A stretch of 6,741 bases of DNA from a bacterium (lineage in GTDB: Bacteria; B130-G9): positions 1 through 6,741 of the forward strand of contig DATLAJ010000158.1 of NCBI GenBank assembly GCA_035527515.1. The letters are read 5' to 3'. The translations under genes and the position numbers were made by a program. This document shows positions 5,685-6,741 of this stretch, piece by piece; position 1 is the first letter of the stretch, and every line of letters begins with the position of its first letter. The notes below the pieces were generated by a model, which had not been told where the DNA came from, ran no database searches, and saw only the letters and a program-made list of their open reading frames with translations.

Positions 5685-6741
5685 CTAACTACAGTTGGGG
5701 AAATCATTCTTATCGTCGTTCGCCGTTTTGGCGAGCTGCTCATTGTTTCTAGCTGATTCGGCTCTGTTCAGCTTCACCTTGGCATAGCCCTTCACTGCCA
5801 TCGCAATCAGCGACGTCGAGAAATCGCAGATAAGTGGATTCGTCTCCATCAGATACTGACTGACACGTACCCAAGTAGCCGGGCACCCACCGGAGCACAC
5901 GTACCGGGCCCAGCAATCCTGACACGCCCTCACTGAATTGGCATCGAATCCGGCGAACGGATTCGGCAAAGCCTCAGGAGGAGGAGGCGAAAAGACCGAG
6001 CCCATATTCAGCTCTTCAATTCCCACAACCAGCGAGCAGGGGTATATAGAGCCATTAGCTCCGACCGCCATCATTGTCTGTCCAGCAGAGCACGACCTTA
6101 TCGCCGGGAAACCGTTCCGGATGCGCCTCAACACCTTCTCGAATAGAGCATTCCTAACGGGCGTGTCATGGATGAGGCTTGAAAAATACTCATCCGCAAG
6201 TGTCCCGAACTGCTCGCGCACAGTGTCCATTTGGTCCTCGGTGAATCCCCACTCAGGGTTGCCTGGTATCTGCGACAGCGTGATCTGAACGTTACTCCCT
6301 CCCATCCCGTGGACATAATGGAACGCCCGGCAGGCGGACAGGTCATTCCCACACACGACCGTGGCCGTCCCAACGGTAACGCCTGCCTCCCTCAAATGGT
6401 GTATGGCCTCGACAGCGATATCGTGGCTGCCAGAACCATCGGCAAATGGGCGTTGGACATCGTGAATGTCCGCCGGGCCATCCAGGCTCACCTGCACCCG
6501 AAAATCATGTTCTTCAAAGAAGCGAATGATCTCGTCCGTCACAAGGGTCCCATTTGTGGAGAGATCAAATCTCACACCTTTCCCGGCATCACTCAGCACC
6601 CTCTTGGCGTAATGAGTGCACCACCGAATGAGATCGAAGTTCAGAAGCGGTTCACCACCAAAGAAATTGACCTGGCACATCTTCTGCTCGCCAGACACAA
6701 GGACAAGGTAGTCTATTGCGCTCTTGGCAACGTCTCGCGTC
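5685..6741 (-). CDS. Radical SAM/SPASM peptide-maturase-like enzyme (5' end outside window)
   Basis: The frame is open from the window edge to TAG at 5687-5685, giving 351 visible residues. The GTG at 6698 is internal: the 14 codons before it read TRDVAKSAIDYLVL and fit the family. The N-terminal part with the CxxxCxxC cluster motif lies outside the window. Visible parts, counted from 6740, are FFGGEPLLNF (SAM-binding GGEP, 26-35), LSTNGTL (60-66) and SLDGP with HD..RPF (85-98). A full SPASM domain follows, with seven cysteines at 217, 235, 273, 276, 282, 286 and 305. They fit CX9-15GX4C, a gap, CX2CX5CX3C, a gap, then C, and would bind two auxiliary 4Fe-4S clusters. The family includes sulfatase maturases (anSME) and SCIFF, PqqE and QhpD-type peptide maturases. 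No sulfatase is present, whereas a Cys-rich peptide gene follows 76 bases downstream. I infer a cytoplasmic, oxygen-sensitive peptide-modifying enzyme; its reaction is unknown. Confidence 0.9.
   Translation of the reverse strand, partial: TRDVAKSAIDYLVLVSGEQKMCQVNFFGGEPLLNFDLIRWCTHYAKRVLSDAGKGVRFDLSTNGTLVTDEIIRFFEEHDFRVQVSLDGPADIHDVQRPFADGSGSHDIAVEAIHHLREAGVTVGTATVVCGNDLSACRAFHYVHGMGGSNVQITLSQIPGNPEWGFTEDQMDTVREQFGTLADEYFSSLIHDTPVRNALFEKVLRRIRNGFPAIRSCSAGQTMMAVGANGSIYPCSLVVGIEELNMGSVFSPPPPEALPNPFAGFDANSVRACQDCWARYVCSGGCPATWVRVSQYLMETNPLICDFSTSLIAMAVKGYAKVKLNRAESARNNEQLAKTANDDKNDFPNCS

Overview
The window looks like a chromosomal piece of a free-living, probably uncultivated, Gram-negative-type bacterium. 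The base composition is moderately GC-rich, and the genes carry classical Shine-Dalgarno sites (AAAGGAGG, AGAAGGA, GGAGGG). There is a large exported propeller protein. The intergenic gaps are filled with short-period tracts of the kind CCACGAAGnACACGAAG, GAACTTGGAACTT, CCGCGGATTACGCAGATT and CCACAGAGACACAGAGAA. From memory such tracts are common in environmental and candidate-phylum genomes. I cannot name the phylum from the sequence alone.

Left part, plus strand (1-2402). The window opens in the last 72 codons of a protein ending in a beta-sandwich module (1-219). A 426-base gene-free stretch full of repeats and hairpins follows. Next is a complete mtnA (methylthioribose-1-phosphate isomerase, methionine salvage; 652-1704). 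After a gap holding a 28-bp inverted repeat and a period-7 tandem repeat comes a small YfcE/MJ0936-type metallophosphoesterase (1920-2402). The gap from 2403 to 2581 separates convergent genes and holds two more repeat tracts and a 7-bp hairpin.

Right part, minus strand (6741-2582). In order of transcription these are: a radical SAM/SPASM enzyme whose start lies outside the window (6741-5685); a 68-residue, five-cysteine peptide with a near-perfect ribosome binding site (5608-5402); and an 880-residue secreted protein (5224-2582). The secreted protein has a signal peptide, a beta-sandwich, about fourteen Reg_prop-like blades (room for two seven-bladed propellers) and a second beta-sandwich.

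The most interesting unit is the SPASM enzyme with the Cys-rich peptide directly behind it. Together they look like a RiPP (ribosomally made, post-translationally modified peptide) maturase and precursor pair that I cannot assign to a named family. The propeller protein resembles the sensor half of a hybrid two-component system without membrane anchor or kinase. Its terminal module recurs in the truncated protein at the left edge. No tRNA, rRNA, CRISPR array or transposase was found.
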